Position numbers and translations under genes: made by a program. Shown here in pieces: positions 16,404 through 25,264 of a DNA stretch of 64,000 nucleotides. The stretch spans positions 62,001 to 126,000 of the forward strand of contig NZ_VZZK01000016.1 of NCBI RefSeq assembly GCF_008806385.1, in the 5' to 3' direction. The DNA comes from Methylobacterium soli (GTDB lineage: Bacteria; Pseudomonadota; Alphaproteobacteria; Rhizobiales; Beijerinckiaceae). Positions within the stretch are counted from its first letter, which is position 1. Every line of letters begins with the position of its first letter. The notes beneath the pieces were generated by a model. The model had not been told where the DNA came from and made no database searches. It was given only the letters and a program-made list of their open reading frames with translations.

Positions 16404-17942
16404 ATGACGAAGGATCATTATCACACGTTTTTTGCTACATTCGGGTTTCATAGTCGTTCACTGGCGGCGAGACATGTTCGCACAAGCTTATCGCATCCGA
16501 TGCAGATAGGTTCTGTGCGGCCGTTTCTCCCTAGTGGACTAATCGGCATTACATTCTGCCCTGGTAAAAAACAGGAAGTCGCCGCGTCAGGGTCGTGGGA
16601 TCGTGACCTGTCGGTGGATATCAAAGCCGTCCAAGCGCTCGGTGCTGTCGCACTCGTCACGCTTATTGAGCAGCACGAAATCGACGCCCTACAGGTCTGT
16701 GACATTGGTGAGGTATGCCGCCGTCACTCTATCGAATGGCTGCACCTGCCCATCCCTGACGTTTCCATCCCATCGGCACCCTTTGAAACGCGGTGGGCAA
16801 TCGTCGGTGAAGGCTTGCGATCACGCTTGCGTAACGGCTTCAACATCGTGGTTCACTGCAAAGGCGGCCTCGGGCGTGCTGGAACGGTAGGCGCGAGGCT
16901 GCTGATCGAGCTTGGCGTGGAACCGTCCCGTGCTGTCCAGATGATTCGTGAGGCTCGCCCTGGCGCTATCGAGACGGATGGTCAATTGGCCTACGCCCTT
17001 CGCCAGCGGGTCGTGCCGGAGCGTCAGCCTTCAACTATGATAGCTGACGTTCGTGATCGTGCGCTCGGAGCGTTCGTCGGGCTCGCTGTGGGTGATGCGC
17101 TCGGCACTACCCTAGAGTTCAAGCCGCGCGATACCTATGAGCATCTGACCGATATGGTCGGCGGCGGTCCGTTCCGATTGAAGCCGGGACAGTTCACAGA
17201 CGACACAAGCATGGCTTTATGCCTCGCAGACAGTCTGATCGCGCGTGACGGCTTGGACGAACGCGAGTTGCTGGAACGGTTCTGCCGATGGTTTGAGTTG
17301 GGCGAGAACTCCTGTACCGGAACGTGCTTCGACATAGGCAATGCGACGAGTGCAGCCTTGTCCGAATATCGAGCCACTGGGGACGTTCAAGCAGCGTCGG
17401 CTGATCCTCGCCTCGGAGGGAACGGTTCAATCATGCGGCTAAGCCCAGGGGCGATTCGCTACTGGAACGACGCCAAGAAACTGCGCGACACCGCCAGACG
17501 ACAATCCGCGACCACCCACCCCGCTCCTGAGCCCGTAGACGGCAGCGAAGCTCTTGCCTTGCTCCTTGCCTCCCTGATTCACGGAACGCCGCTCAGCGAG
17601 GCTCTGAGCGCCAAATACGGTCCATTTTGCGAGCGTGTGCAGGCCGTCATGGATGGATCATGGCGAGGGAAGCACCGGGATGCGATTAGGTCGAGCGGCT
17701 ATGTGATCGATACGCTTGAGGCAGCAATCTGGGCCGTTGCGTCGACCGGCAGTTTCGAGGAAGCGGTCCTACGAGCGGTCAACCTCGGGGATGATTCCGA
17801 TAGCGTTGGGGCGGTATGTGGTCAGATCGCTGGTGCAGCGTATGGGCTGAGTGGCATCCCCGAACGCTGGCGTCAGAAGCTCGTGTGGTCGGATAGGATC
17901 AAGGGCTTGGCGGATCGTCTGTTCGCTGAGTCCTGCCGATGA
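16404..17942 (+). CDS. tyrosine phosphatase fused to ADP-ribosylglycohydrolase
   Basis: 512 residues. Residues about 35-205 form a dual-specificity/CDKN3-like phosphatase with active-site loop HCKGGLGRAGT (151-161; Cys152, Arg158) and candidate general acid Asp119 (LPIPD). Residues about 215-512 are a DraG-type ADP-ribosylglycohydrolase: GLAVGDALG (226-234), metal ligands in FTDDTSM (264-270), GNGSIMR and the C-terminal GDDSDSVGAV. The second domain removes ADP-ribose from proteins or nucleic acid, the first removes phosphate. The combination suggests reversal of modification or processing of a phosphorylated ADP-ribose product; this is inference. The start is ATG 16404 (or the adjoining TTG) after GGAGAGG; conserved sequence begins near residue 33. 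It overlaps the next gene by ATGA. Confidence 0.85.
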   Translation: MTKDHYHTFFATFGFHSRSLAARHVRTSLSHPMQIGSVRPFLPSGLIGITFCPGKKQEVAASGSWDRDLSVDIKAVQALGAVALVTLIEQHEIDALQVCDIGEVCRRHSIEWLHLPIPDVSIPSAPFETRWAIVGEGLRSRLRNGFNIVVHCKGGLGRAGTVGARLLIELGVEPSRAVQMIREARPGAIETDGQLAYALRQRVVPERQPSTMIADVRDRALGAFVGLAVGDALGTTLEFKPRDTYEHLTDMVGGGPFRLKPGQFTDDTSMALCLADSLIARDGLDERELLERFCRWFELGENSCTGTCFDIGNATSAALSEYRATGDVQAASADPRLGGNGSIMRLSPGAIRYWNDAKKLRDTARRQSATTHPAPEPVDGSEALALLLASLIHGTPLSEALSAKYGPFCERVQAVMDGSWRGKHRDAIRSSGYVIDTLEAAIWAVASTGSFEEAVLRAVNLGDDSDSVGAVCGQIAGAAYGLSGIPERWRQKLVWSDRIKGLADRLFAESCR

Positions 17943-18316
17943 CGGACGCTCCCTTCATTCCGCACGCCATCGTTGAGACTGAGCACCGGATTCCGACCTC
18001 GATCATGCAGGCTGCGATTTACGGCGTCGCCAACATCATGCGGATCGACCTCGACGGTTCGCAACCGGAGGACACGTTCATCGAGCAGGCCATAGCGGGA
18101 TTGCAAGCTAAACATGAACGATGGAGGACGGATCGTTGCCATGGACGGCTACCAGCGTTCGGAAAGCCTGTGTCGCTGGTCGTGAACTATGCCGCAGACC
18201 GTGCAACTCGATACGATCTTGACGGAAACGTGATCGAGCATCTGAATCAATCGGTCGAGATTGGGTCCGCGTCGGCCACAGTAGCACGAGGCAAGGTCAA
18301 GCTTGAGGTGAGATAG
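17939..18316 (+). CDS. hypothetical protein, 125 aa, coupled to phosphatase-ADP-ribosylhydrolase
   Basis: Begins at ATG overlapping the upstream stop (ATGA), so the two are expressed together. The protein is a mixed alpha/beta sequence (MTDAPFIPHAIVETEHRIPT; QSVEIGSASATVARGKVKLEVR) with no signal peptide or membrane helix and no recognised domain. Its partner role with the fusion enzyme is inferred only from coupling. A strong hairpin terminator follows 18 bp after its stop. Confidence 0.6.
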   Translation: MTDAPFIPHAIVETEHRIPTSIMQAAIYGVANIMRIDLDGSQPEDTFIEQAIAGLQAKHERWRTDRCHGRLPAFGKPVSLVVNYAADRATRYDLDGNVIEHLNQSVEIGSASATVARGKVKLEVR

Positions 18317-18333
18317 CTACTTCGTTGAAACAA

Positions 18334-18367
18334 GTTGGTAGGGCAACGCTTGAATTGCCCTACCAAC
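18334..18367. terminator. 13-bp perfect hairpin between convergent genes
   Basis: GTTGGTAGGGCAA (18334-18346), 8-base loop, exact complement (18355-18367). It lies between the convergent 18316 and 18376 gene ends and can stop transcription from both sides. Confidence 0.75.
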
Positions 18368-18375
18368 GAATGATT

Positions 18376-18801
18376 CTATTGCTCGTTACAAAGCATCAGC
18401 GGAGACAACTGCTGAATTGAGGTTTGTAGACTGCACTCAATTTCTGCATTTTTTAGGCGCACGAGCATATAGGCAACGCTTAGCGCATGATGGACTCTGG
18501 CGATCTCTGTTACATGTAGCTTCATCAGGTTCTCGGGAGCGAAATGCAACCTCTCCTGCAAATCCTCGAATTCGCGAAGCAAACTATGATAGTCAAGCCC
18601 TGTCTCGGTATCTGCGTCCGTAATGTGTGCACGATACGCATACTCTGCTGCAACCGAGAGAACACGACACACAAAGCCCCTAGATAGGCAATCGTCAGAG
18701 CGTGAATATTCGGGGAAATTTTCGTGCAATGGGTGGAAGTTAGGCATAGGTTGGGTTGTACCTCTAAATCTGTCCGGTAAATTTGGTTTCGGCAGTGACA
18801 A
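18376..18801 (-). CDS. hypothetical protein, 141 aa
   Basis: A helical, soluble protein (FVCRVLSVAAEYAYRAH; EFEDLQERLHFAPENLMKLHVTEIARVHHAL) following the helicase-primase gene by 50 bp on the same strand, so probably cotranscribed. No recognised family. Low GC matches the element. A replication-accessory role is only suggested by position. Confidence 0.5.
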   Translation of the reverse strand: MSLPKPNLPDRFRGTTQPMPNFHPLHENFPEYSRSDDCLSRGFVCRVLSVAAEYAYRAHITDADTETGLDYHSLLREFEDLQERLHFAPENLMKLHVTEIARVHHALSVAYMLVRLKNAEIECSLQTSIQQLSPLMLCNEQ

Positions 18802-18851
18802 TTGGGCTCAAGTTAAGAATAAAATCTTGGAGCCAATTCATCAATTAATCA

Positions 18852-21263
18852 TCAACGAAGCTTTTTTATCAATCGGTCAGCCTGTCTCTTTCTGTCTCTA
18901 GGTGACGACGATGTTGATACCGCTCGATACAATAGTAGTTGTAGATTGTTGATTGAAACTGATGCACGCCGTAACGCGATGTAGAGACTATAGAGTCCAG
19001 TGTCTCCGTTACCTCGCAATCGACCATAGCGATCCCATTCGGAGAACGCTGCATCGATCTTGGCTTGCTGTTCGCTAGTTAGTTCATCTGTTTCTCCGTC
19101 TTTAAGTATGAGCGGAAAATCATAAAAGGCATCGTCTACTTCGTATTGCAGCCGATGTTTCAGCCACTGGTCAACGTCTATCGGCGAACGATCATTGACG
19201 TACTCAAGAAAGAAGCTGTGACGATTATCCTTCGCCTGACACGGCAACATTGATAGACTTGCGGGATTAGGCCGACAATCGATCCCATCGAAAGGACGAT
19301 TAGCGCTAGCGCACCGCTTCGCGTCTGTTTTCATTCCATTAATGTATCCGTCTAGATTGAGGTTATATCGAACTTGATGGTAGATCGCCCTACTCTCTTG
19401 TGGCGCCATAATTCTGCTAGTTGGAAGATAGAGCCGGAAGCGAGGTTGATCCTTCGTATGACTGAACGTGTTATAGGCGACGAACTGGATCATGGGGAAG
19501 TGACGGCTGAATTCCTCTGGCGTTAGGTCACCATTCTCGACGTCTATCCATATACCCCGGACGAATTCGACACTCTCCGAGCTTCTTTGCGTGCCGTCTG
19601 TCGCTAACGGGTTGAACATCGCACCGGAAACGCAGGGCAAGTCGTGTTTATAGGCATAGACATTGTTATGATGATTCCTCAAGTATGTAATGAACTTATC
19701 TTGTTTCATGCAGATGGATTTTGGGGACGTATCATACATGTTGTTGAAGAAAGAAGCGCGAAAGTTCCCGACGTATTTACCTATAGACTTATAAGCTAAT
19801 TCGTCGGAGGGATTTAAGAACACGACTCTTGTAATCATATCCGGTGCGAATTTATCAGCGAAGCTGGCGCTCTGCGCTTTCCATTCCTTCCTTTGTTCCT
19901 CATAAGCACGTTTCCTATCCTTGTCCGTCTCGTGCTTTCTTGCAGGTCCAGGTGTTCCCTTTACAGGCTGAATAATGTTCAGGGACTCGATCACAGCACC
20001 TGGAAGCCTCTCAGCCAGAAGTTCCGCATCGACTCTGGACGCCACCACCCATTTCTTCGGATTGATTGTGTCATCGTTTCTCACCGAAGTGCGCATTAGA
20101 GCTTGATAGATTCCAAGATTTAGGCTGCGGGTTTGCATACATTCATCAAAGCCGCCTATGTGTGATAGGAACATCGAGGCATCCGGAGTGTGGTTATAGG
20201 CAGCGAGTACAACGGCATTGTGATAGTTCGCGTATTCATTCAAACCGTGTGACATAGGCGGTAAGACGTCTCCTTCTGGAACTTTATTCAGGACTGATTG
20301 CGAAAGCCAATCTTTGTTCTCAAGCCACACAAAGGGTTCGCCATTCATTACTTTAGTTGCAGCCGTCCTAAGCTCGGAGTTGCCCATCTCATGAAGCTTG
20401 TTCCTCTGATATTTGCTATTCCGATCTTCATAGCCGTAGTAGATTTTGATTGACGGATTTATTGGATGGATACGACGGAGCAACTTGCTAACTACACATG
20501 CGTCCTCTCGCCACTTCACTCCCAATCGCTCCCAATAATCATACATCAGGGTATCTTTGAGCCCCGCAGCAGTCACTGTTACCTTTTCAAATCCGTCTAG
20601 CCACCTGAACGACATTAGAGAATACAAACTTAACTGCCCGCCATTCGTCAGCTTATGCTTCAAGTCACTGTACTGTTTTGATCGGACGTAATGTCTGTAA
20701 TTATCATTTAACAGTAGCAATGCGAGTTCTTTAAGCTCTACCCACAAACGGTCCTTACCGCTATTTTCAGCGATTCGTCTAAGCATCGTCCTGTCTGTCA
20801 CTTCGATCCGGCCGTACCTTGCATCAGTTTTCGGAATGGATAGACAGTCAGTTACGAGCGCAAAGCTTTCTTGCAGCCCAATGGTTTGTTGTTCAAATAC
20901 CGGAATACCTTCATCGATGAAAACCTGCCATCGACTCTTCCGATTGATATAGGGCAGCTTCGTGAAACACTGACGACAGATGACAAGAATTTCCCCATAC
21001 GGACCGGCCTTGTCTAAATGTTCACAAACCAAATGAACGACACTTTGGCCCTGCTCGACCTTGTAGTCTTCGCTGTAATACGCTTTGACTTGCGTAGTTG
21101 GATTAATGGTGTTGATCGTCGCCTCAATCTCGCGTCCAAGCTTGACAGTCGGAACAACTATCATAGTTTTCTTTCCGGCCGCGTGACGCTCAATCGCAAT
21201 GGTGGCAGACGCATAGCTTTTGCCTGCGCCAGCCCGAAGGTCAGCGTAATGAATAATAGACAT
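18852..21263 (-). CDS. SF2 helicase-primase-like replication protein, 803 aa
   Basis: The N-terminal part looks like a DEAD/DEAH-type helicase: Walker A RAGAGKS (10-16), MIVVPTVKLGREIE (34-47), Walker B FIDEG (115-119) and a motif VI-like QALMRTSVR (387-395). The C-terminal part (about 480-700) resembles an archaeo-eukaryotic primase/bifunctional primase fold: GIWIDVENGD (570-579), QFVAYNTFSHTK (593-604) and RFRLYLP (608-614), with later cysteine/histidine residues. Together these suggest the initiator or replicase of the element, allowing autonomous replication when excised. The order, helicase first and primase second, is the reverse of most phage primase-helicases. Residue assignments are by eye; no Rep nickase motifs are seen. 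Confidence 0.6.
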   Translation of the reverse strand: MSIIHYADLRAGAGKSYASATIAIERHAAGKKTMIVVPTVKLGREIEATINTINPTTQVKAYYSEDYKVEQGQSVVHLVCEHLDKAGPYGEILVICRQCFTKLPYINRKSRWQVFIDEGIPVFEQQTIGLQESFALVTDCLSIPKTDARYGRIEVTDRTMLRRIAENSGKDRLWVELKELALLLLNDNYRHYVRSKQYSDLKHKLTNGGQLSLYSLMSFRWLDGFEKVTVTAAGLKDTLMYDYWERLGVKWREDACVVSKLLRRIHPINPSIKIYYGYEDRNSKYQRNKLHEMGNSELRTAATKVMNGEPFVWLENKDWLSQSVLNKVPEGDVLPPMSHGLNEYANYHNAVVLAAYNHTPDASMFLSHIGGFDECMQTRSLNLGIYQALMRTSVRNDDTINPKKWVVASRVDAELLAERLPGAVIESLNIIQPVKGTPGPARKHETDKDRKRAYEEQRKEWKAQSASFADKFAPDMITRVVFLNPSDELAYKSIGKYVGNFRASFFNNMYDTSPKSICMKQDKFITYLRNHHNNVYAYKHDLPCVSGAMFNPLATDGTQRSSESVEFVRGIWIDVENGDLTPEEFSRHFPMIQFVAYNTFSHTKDQPRFRLYLPTSRIMAPQESRAIYHQVRYNLNLDGYINGMKTDAKRCASANRPFDGIDCRPNPASLSMLPCQAKDNRHSFFLEYVNDRSPIDVDQWLKHRLQYEVDDAFYDFPLILKDGETDELTSEQQAKIDAAFSEWDRYGRLRGNGDTGLYSLYIALRRASVSINNLQLLLYRAVSTSSSPRDRKRQADRLIKKLR

Positions 21264-21471
21264 GATTCTCGTGTGTGTTAGGAATTAACTGGGTCGAAAT
21301 TCTGCCCGCCGTCGAAACTCAACAGGGTATTTGGCCCCGCGTTCGACAAGCAAGTTCATAAAAAATGAATGTAAACTAATGTTAATGGGTTTTAAGTGTG
21401 GTTTTCGTCTCGGGCGTAATTTTGCGATGGTGAGTTGCATGGCGCTGAAACCCGCCCACCATCTGGCAGAA

Positions 21472-22485
21472 CTATTCTTGTGAGGCTTGGGTGAGCTTTG
21501 CCAGCTTCGCGGCAACGTTCTCTGGCCGTAAATGAACATACCGGGCGAGCAATCTAAAATCTTGGTGGCCTGACACGAGGGCGACCTCTGGAACGCTTAA
21601 GCCCAGTTCGATCAGTGTCGAGACTCCTTCATGACGCAGATCGTGAAATCGAAAATTCTTGATTCCGCTTTCTTGCATCAGCCTACGCCAGCCTTTTCGC
21701 AACCCGCGTTCACTGATCCCGAAGACGCGATGTTCTTGGTTTATTGCTGCGCGTTTCCGCAACACGGCGCTCGCTCTAGGGCTCAACGGGATCGTTCTCG
21801 GACACCCGTTCTTCGTGATGGGTATGTGTAGCGTCTGGTTTTTGAAATCGATATGCTTCCATTGTGCGTTTAGTATCTCACCTTTTCTCATTGCTGTCTC
21901 AACAGCAAACTGTATTATGTCGCTGTAAAGTTCAGACTTCTCTTTCCTGCAAGCTTTGTCTAACGATTGTCTTTCTTCCGCTGTAAGTCTCCGGTCGCGA
22001 GCATCCCTTACGGATGGCTTTCTGACCTTCGCGAAAACGTTAGTTGGAATTGGGTAGCCCCAGTCTCTACTCGCGATTCCGACGCAGTGAGAGAGCAAGG
22101 CTAGTTCCTTCACGATTGTCGAAGGCTTCACGACTTTCAGCCTTTGATCCCGGAACTCCGCGACAACGCCCTCTGTGAGGTTCGTTAGGCTGTAGGCGGA
22201 TATTGGGTTCTTTCGTATCAGTCGAATTCGAGAAATTTCCTGCCGTCGTCCGCGTTTAGTCGGGGAAATTTCGCGGCCATACCGTTCCAAAATCTCGCCG
22301 AGGGTTAGCCTTTCTAGCGCCTTGACGTTCGTTGGTAGGCCGCGCGTCTCAACCTCGGACTCGCTCACTCTTGCCCATCGTTGCGCGTCACTTTTTATCG
22401 TAAAGGTTCGTGACAGGATTGGGTTGCCCTTCACGCGAATCTGAGCCTGCCACCGACCGCTTTCGAGTTTCCTGATCGTCGCCAT
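21472..22485 (-). CDS. int: tyrosine-family integrase
   Basis: 337 residues. The N-terminal arm-binding region (MATIRKLESGRWQAQIRVKG) is followed by a SAM-like core-binding domain (about 60-160) and a catalytic domain with Arg200 (ETAMRKGEIL), Lys225 (ITKNG), His281-x-x-Arg284 (FHDLRHEG), His307 (VSGHQD) and nucleophile Tyr316 (ARYVHL). All catalytic residues are intact, so it should be active. It is adjacent to attR and reads away from it, the usual arrangement for island integrases. No excisionase gene is recognised; the 208-bp gap downstream has only a dubious 51-codon frame. Confidence 0.93.
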   Translation of the reverse strand: MATIRKLESGRWQAQIRVKGNPILSRTFTIKSDAQRWARVSESEVETRGLPTNVKALERLTLGEILERYGREISPTKRGRRQEISRIRLIRKNPISAYSLTNLTEGVVAEFRDQRLKVVKPSTIVKELALLSHCVGIASRDWGYPIPTNVFAKVRKPSVRDARDRRLTAEERQSLDKACRKEKSELYSDIIQFAVETAMRKGEILNAQWKHIDFKNQTLHIPITKNGCPRTIPLSPRASAVLRKRAAINQEHRVFGISERGLRKGWRRLMQESGIKNFRFHDLRHEGVSTLIELGLSVPEVALVSGHQDFRLLARYVHLRPENVAAKLAKLTQASQE

Positions 22486-22499
22486 TTGGTCCCCATTGC

Positions 22500-22516
22500 G
22501 CTGGATTTACGCTGGA
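22500..22516. repeat. paired GCTGGA repeats at right end (candidate arm sites)
   Basis: GCTGGA at 22500-22505 and 22511-22516, 15 bp upstream of the integrase start, mirroring in spacing and orientation the pair at 11041-11057 near attL. Confidence 0.4.
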
Positions 22517-22579
22517 CCCTTCAAGGCGATAATTTCTGGACGGTGAGCGAGACGGCCTGACAAACGTTAAACCGTTGAT

Positions 22580-22716
22580 CTACAATCCGTTTCCATTTGA
22601 GTAAGGGTTACCCCTCACTTCCTTACCGTTCATCAAACCGGTGGATCGATCATCCGCAGGAACTCGCGGGATGAGAAGGTGGTGGAGGTGGCGTGCGTCG
22701 CCGAAGCTCCGTCCAT
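22580..22716 (-). pseudogene. 5' fragment of the PAS-HTH regulator
   Basis: ATG at 22716 opens MDGASATHATSTTFSS, then REFLRMI encoded by the 25-bp repeat, after which the frame enters element DNA (DRSTGLMNGKEVRG...) and stops at 22580-22582. The first 23 codons plus the frame at 10884 reconstruct one continuous protein, so this is the detached N-terminus of the regulator interrupted at 10901. It retains the native promoter region; the resulting 45-residue peptide is unlikely to function. Confidence 0.8.
22646..22670. repeat. attR, 25-bp direct repeat
   Basis: Second copy of the core repeat, identical over 25 bp to 10877-10901; bases outside differ. The DNA to its right is high-GC chromosome. 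Confidence 0.9.
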
Positions 22717-22931
22717 CGCGATCCCCTGGCTGCCTCGCTGCGCGGCCCGGACCGAGACCCCGCCGGGACGCGGCCGGATTACCACAAGCTCAGAAAGACT
22801 TCAAAGATCTTTCCAAGTTCAACTTAAGGGTGCACGTGTATTCGACACAACAGCGTCCGGTTGGCAGATGATGTCGAGACTTCTTTCGAGTATTCCATTC
22901 AAAATACAGTCGTCACTCCGGAGCCCGGATC

Positions 22932-24062
22932 TCAGCGGCGGTCGCCCGCCGCGAGGCGCCGCTCGATGAAGCCGGCATAGCGCGCCATGCCGAAGCAGAC
23001 CGCGAAATAGACCAGGGCCGCGAAGGCGTAGGCGGTGACCGGCACGGAGGGGGCCGACCAGCGCGGGTCGGCGCGGGCCGCCTCCAGCGCCCGGATGAAG
23101 TCGCTGATGCCGACGATCGAGACCAGCGTGGTGTCCTTGAACAGGCCGATCAGGGTGTTGACGATGCCGGGCACCACCACCTTGAGGGCCTGGGGCAGCA
23201 CCACGAAGGCGAGCACCTGCGGGCGGGTGAGGCCGAGGGCGGCGGCGGCCTCCTCCTGGCCCCGCGGCACCGCCTGGAGGCCGCCGCGCACCACCTCGGC
23301 CATGTAGGCGGAGGCGAAGAGCGCGATGCCCACGAGGGGGCGCACGAGGCGGTCCACCGTGAGGTCGCCGGGCAGGAACAGGGGCAGCATCACGTTGGCC
23401 ATGAACAGCACCGTGATGAGCGGCACCCCGCGCCAGAACTCGATGAAGCCGGTGCAGAGGAGGCGCAGCACCGTGAGCTCCGAGCGGCGCCCCAGGGCCA
23501 GCAGGATGCCGAGCGGCAGCGCCGCGACGATGCCCACGAGGGAGACCACGATGGTGACGAGGAAGCCGCCCCAGCGCCCCGTCGGCACGGGATCGAGGCC
23601 GAGCGCCGGCATCCCGGCGAGCAGCCCGTAGGCCGCGAGCGGCAGGAGCAGGAAGGCGAAGACGGCGCCGAGGCCGCGGCGGGGTGAGCCGGGCCAGAGC
23701 ATCCAGGCGAGGGCGAGGGCGCTCAGGGCGAAGAACAGGTTCGGCCGCCAGCGCTCGGCGACCGGATAGGAGCCGTAGGTGAGATAGCCGATCTTCTCGC
23801 CGATGAAGGCCCAGCAGGCGCCGACCGGCCGGCCGACGATCTCGGGGCGGCAGGCGGCGCCGGAATCCCCAGTCCAGACCGCGTCGAGGACGAGGAAGCG
23901 CAGGGCCGCCGGCACCAGCCAGGCCAGGAGGGCGAGGATCGCCAGGCTCGTGAGCCCGTTGCCGAGGCTCGAGAACAGGTTGCGGCGCATCCAGGCGACC
24001 GGACCGGCCACGGCCCGCGGCGGCGGGGATGGCGGGATCAGCGCGGTCCGCACGCGGCTCAT
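22932..24062 (-). CDS. aapM: amino-acid ABC transporter permease (second)
   Basis: 376 residues, inner-membrane permease. A long N-terminal extension carries helices and a periplasmic loop with paired cysteines (GAACRPEIVGRPVGACW), as in AapM. The BPD_transp domain follows (about 165-370) with the EAA loop RGQEEAAAALGLTRPQ and PQALKVVVPGIVNTLIGLFKDT. The start overlaps the aapQ stop (ATGA). It would normally be followed by the regulator and aapP, which the integrated element has moved away. Imports amino acids together with AapQ. Confidence 0.88.
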   Translation of the reverse strand: MSRVRTALIPPSPPPRAVAGPVAWMRRNLFSSLGNGLTSLAILALLAWLVPAALRFLVLDAVWTGDSGAACRPEIVGRPVGACWAFIGEKIGYLTYGSYPVAERWRPNLFFALSALALAWMLWPGSPRRGLGAVFAFLLLPLAAYGLLAGMPALGLDPVPTGRWGGFLVTIVVSLVGIVAALPLGILLALGRRSELTVLRLLCTGFIEFWRGVPLITVLFMANVMLPLFLPGDLTVDRLVRPLVGIALFASAYMAEVVRGGLQAVPRGQEEAAAALGLTRPQVLAFVVLPQALKVVVPGIVNTLIGLFKDTTLVSIVGISDFIRALEAARADPRWSAPSVPVTAYAFAALVYFAVCFGMARYAGFIERRLAAGDRR

Positions 24063-25264
24063 CGGCGCCCCACCGCGACGATGCGGGCATTGTAGCGGTT
24101 CATCGCGGCCGCCGTGGCGAGGCTGATCGCGAGGTAGACCGCCATCGTGATGGTCACCGCCTCCATCGCCTGGTTCGTCTGGTTGAGCACCGTGCCCATC
24201 ATCACGTGGACGAGGTCCGGATAGCCGATCAGCACCGCCAGGGACGAGTTCTTGGTGAGGTTGAGGTACTGGCTCGTCAGCGGCGGCAGGATCACCCGGA
24301 GCGCTTGCGGCACCACGACGAGGCGCAGCGCCTTGGCGCGGCTCAGGCCGAGCGCGGTGGCGGCCTCCCCCTGGCCCCGGGGCACGCTGGCGATGCCGGC
24401 CCGCACGATCTCGGCGATGAAGGCCGCCGTGTAGGTGGAGAGCCCGGCGAGCAGGGCCGTGAACTCGGGCTGGAGCGCGAGCCCGCCCTCGATGTCGAAG
24501 GGGCCGCGCGCCGGGAAGGCGACCGGCACCGGGCGCCCCGCGAGCGCGAGGCCGATCCAGGCCAGGGCCGGCAGCCCGAGGCTGAGGGCGAGGCCCGGCC
24601 ACAGCAGCGGCAGCCCCCGCCCCGTCCGGGCGGCCCGCGCGCGGGAGACGCCGCGCAGCGCGAGGCTCAGGCCGAGGCCGAGCCCGAAGGCGCCCGGCAC
24701 CAGGGCGCCCCATTCCGAGAAATCGGGCCGCGGCAGGAACAGGCCGCGCTGGGTCAGGAAGATGGCCTCGCGCCAGGCGGCCGGATCACGGGGCTCCGGC
24801 AGGGCCACCCGCACCGCCACGTACCAGACGAGGAGCTGCAGCAGCAGCGGCACGTTGCGGAAGAGCTCGACATAGGCCCGCGCCAGCCCGCGCAGGATCA
24901 GGTTCGGGGAGAACCGGGCGAGGCCGATGCCGAACCCGATCACGCTCGCCAGGACGATGCCGAGCCCGGAGACCAGGAGCGTGTTGAGGAGCCCGACCAG
25001 GGCGGCCCGCCCGTAGCTCGCGGTGGCGGCCGCGTAGGGGATCAGGCTCTGGCTGATGTCGAAGCCGGCCGCGCGGTCGAGGAAGCCGAAGCCCGCGACG
25101 ATCCCCTGGCGCGCGAGCTTGTCGGCCGCGTTCGTCGCCGCCCCGTAGGCGAGCGCCAGGAGGCCGGCGACGAGCAGCGCCTGGAGCGCCAGCCCGCCCC
25201 AGGCGCGGCCGGGATCCTGTCGCCGCGCCGGCTCCTCCGGCGCCCGTGCCCGCCCCGCCCTCAC
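24059..25264 (-). CDS. aapQ: amino-acid ABC transporter permease (first)
   Basis: 401 residues with about eight hydrophobic helices. The AapQ-type inserted region between helices (FLTQRGLFLPRPDFSEWG) precedes a BPD_transp core with EAA loop RGQGEAATALGLSRAKAL and LPPLTSQYLNLTKNSSLA. GTG at 25264 overlaps the binding-protein stop (GTGA), showing coupling. Forms the membrane channel with AapM. Confidence 0.88.
   Translation of the reverse strand: MRAGRARAPEEPARRQDPGRAWGGLALQALLVAGLLALAYGAATNAADKLARQGIVAGFGFLDRAAGFDISQSLIPYAAATASYGRAALVGLLNTLLVSGLGIVLASVIGFGIGLARFSPNLILRGLARAYVELFRNVPLLLQLLVWYVAVRVALPEPRDPAAWREAIFLTQRGLFLPRPDFSEWGALVPGAFGLGLGLSLALRGVSRARAARTGRGLPLLWPGLALSLGLPALAWIGLALAGRPVPVAFPARGPFDIEGGLALQPEFTALLAGLSTYTAAFIAEIVRAGIASVPRGQGEAATALGLSRAKALRLVVVPQALRVILPPLTSQYLNLTKNSSLAVLIGYPDLVHVMMGTVLNQTNQAMEAVTITMAVYLAISLATAAAMNRYNARIVAVGRR

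Larger units (their letters stand above)
10877..22670. mobile_element. integrative element, 11.8 kb, tyrosine integrase
   Basis: Bounded by perfect 25-bp direct repeats, with an integrase gene next to attR, a helicase-primase-like protein, serine recombinase sequences and cargo genes. Base composition is much lower in GC than either flank. No phage structural, conjugation or partition genes are visible, so it is an integrative (possibly mobilisable or satellite-like) element rather than a complete prophage or conjugative element. It lies inside a regulator gene and separates aapP from aapJQM. Cargo: NDT-like/ATPase protein, phosphatase-ADP-ribosylglycohydrolase fusion, membrane protein pair. 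Confidence 0.88.

Noticed and set aside
21285..21440. Excisionase-like small ORF downstream of integrase
   Set aside because: A basic 51-codon frame, but no winged-helix pattern and no ribosome binding site; not reported as a gene.
10877..22670. Prophage
   Set aside because: No terminase, capsid, tail, lysis or phage repressor genes; only integrase, replication-like and cargo genes.
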